NCBI GenBank assembly: GCA_024231375.1 | Contig: JAAEQP010000104.1 | Span: forward strand, 1 to 15,753 | Source of the DNA: a bacterium | Lineage (GTDB): Bacteria; Hydrogenedentota; Hydrogenedentia; Hydrogenedentiales; SLHB01 | Length of the DNA stretch: 15,753 bases | Direction of reading: 5' to 3' | In this document: in pieces, positions 14,821 through 15,753 of the stretch | How the letters are laid out: every line of letters starts with the position of its first letter | Position numbering within the stretch: the stretch's first letter is position 1 | Position numbers and translations under genes: made by a program | Notes under the pieces: model-generated | The model's input: only the letters and a program-made list of their open reading frames with translations | The model's database searches: none | What the model was told of the DNA's origin: nothing

Positions 14821-15753
14821 GCGTTTCTTCTCCGCGGGCAACCACCGGGTCAGCAGATCCTGGCAGTTGATGACCTTTTCACCGAGGTCCATGGGCACGT
14901 AGAAGTAGTGGTTGGACGCTTCGAACCCAATCCGCGAATCCCGTCCCTGGATGGCGTGCAATCGCGTGGCGAGGTCGATTTCGTCGCGCAATACCGCGTC
15001 CAGCACCGCGACATGAGGCGCGGCTGCGTCCGACGTTTCGGCCGCCGCCAGTGCATTGCGCGCTACCACGAACTTGGCCTGATTCGCCACGCTGCGGAAG
15101 TGGATAGTGCAGACCTCGGCCACATCCAACTCGCGTGCCAGGGCGCGGGCATGGTTCGCGGACAGCTTCTTCCCCGCCACTGCGTCGCGTAGCGTCGCCA
15201 GCGACGCATCGAACCCGTCCGCCACCAGATCGAACTGCTGGATGAAGATATCGGGAGGATAGACAGCACGCCAAGCGTCGAGGGCGTCGTAGGGCAACCC
15301 GACCATCGTGGCGCCGTAGCCCGTCGGGCGCTCGTAGAGCGGGTTGGCGGGCCCCATCTGTTGAGGCGCGCAATACAACTGGCCACCCGAGTAGGGGTAC
15401 TCCAAAAAAGCCGCACTGAACCCATTCCAGGCATCGACGACCGCGGGGGCCGCATCGTCGCCAAAGAGGCGTTGCGCCACCCTCAATAGAGCCTCGTCGA
15501 TGGTACAGTCTTCGATCCCACCCATTTCTGCGAAGACTTCGAGATTGGGCGATGGATGACCGCCCAGGGTCCAACTGAGCATCATCCCTTTGACATCGGT
15601 CTCGCGTAGGTTGGCTGCGTGCTGTGCCACGTTGCGCAACGCCGGGATGTACGGTACGGATGAAATCTCCCAGGTGTTGTTGGCCTGGACCTTGGCGAGC
15701 GTCTTCAATCCGTGGGCACGGGCGTATCCCCAGTTGCGGGTCGCTCGCGGACC
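14806..15753 (-). CDS. C-terminal part of an unrecognised protein, possibly glycoside-hydrolase-like (start beyond window)
   Basis: The frame is open from the window's last base to TGA at 14808-14806, giving 315 residues of a longer protein. The apparent TTG start at 15708 is not credible because the reading continues upstream (GPRATRNWGYARAHG). Seen near its beginning: KTLAKVQANNTWEISSVPY, then about 40 residues on MMLSWTLGGHPSPNLEVFAEMG. A helical region follows with LFGDDAAPAVVDAWNGFSAAF and further on WRAVYPPDIF. The last 120 residues look helical and end LPAEKKRVGLD. Trp and Asn-rich motifs at the ends of apparent beta strands recall the C-terminal half of a TIM-barrel glycosidase with a helical extension, but I cannot name the family and this is inference. 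The first half, with any signal peptide, lies outside the window. Confidence 0.75.
   Translation of the reverse strand, partial: GPRATRNWGYARAHGLKTLAKVQANNTWEISSVPYIPALRNVAQHAANLRETDVKGMMLSWTLGGHPSPNLEVFAEMGGIEDCTIDEALLRVAQRLFGDDAAPAVVDAWNGFSAAFLEYPYSGGQLYCAPQQMGPANPLYERPTGYGATMVGLPYDALDAWRAVYPPDIFIQQFDLVADGFDASLATLRDAVAGKKLSANHARALARELDVAEVCTIHFRSVANQAKFVVARNALAAAETSDAAAPHVAVLDAVLRDEIDLATRLHAIQGRDSRIGFEASNHYFYVPMDLGEKVINCQDLLTRWLPAEKKRVGLD

Overview
This GC-rich window (roughly 60% GC by eye) carries seven protein-coding genes, two of them cut by the window ends, plus a cluster of REP-like intergenic repeats. Most products have Sec-type signal peptides or membrane anchors. Envelope-active enzymes, DUF11/Fn3 surface proteins, a BNR/sialidase-type protein, GTG starts and dispersed palindromes together suggest an environmental Gram-negative bacterium of the Planctomycetota / Hydrogenedentota / PVC-like kind. 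That placement is an impression from gene style; the window holds no taxonomic marker gene.

Left part (1-9058, all minus strand). In transcription order: a small secreted helical protein of unknown function (9058-8171), a 1942-residue bacterial alpha-2-macroglobulin with an intact CVEQ thioester (7986-2158), and penicillin-binding protein 1C (2155 to beyond base 1). Two bases separate the last two. This is the known yfhM-pbpC pairing, in which a periplasmic protease trap is coupled to peptidoglycan repair. A 9-bp inverted repeat overlaps a candidate promoter in front of the macroglobulin gene. A similar promoter-like sequence precedes the helical protein, so the three genes may be co-regulated.

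Middle (9059-10743). A divergent intergenic region holds three tandem 9-bp repeats and a sigma70-like promoter. It is followed on the plus strand by an exported, C-terminally anchored C45/AAT-type Ntn hydrolase (9256-10494). The next 228 bases are almost entirely repeat: two copies of a 50-bp hairpin element flank a long, nearly perfect inverted repeat. The last repeat copy supplies the final codons of the following minus-strand gene.

Right part (10723-15753). A minus-strand single-pass membrane protein of unknown function (11856-10723) is divergent from a secreted sialidase-like beta-propeller protein (12074-13276). A strong palindrome lies between them. Next is a surface protein with two DUF11-like domains, a fibronectin type III domain and a C-terminal anchor (13401-14780). 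It converges on the C-terminal part of an unrecognised protein, perhaps a glycoside-hydrolase-like enzyme (15753-14806), across a hairpin that contains that gene's stop codon.

No tRNA, rRNA, CRISPR array, insertion sequence or transposase was seen. No gene-free stretch exceeds 300 bases. The clearest systems-level content is the macroglobulin/PBP1C module with its possible third secreted partner and candidate shared promoter. Nothing here is proven to be a new system.
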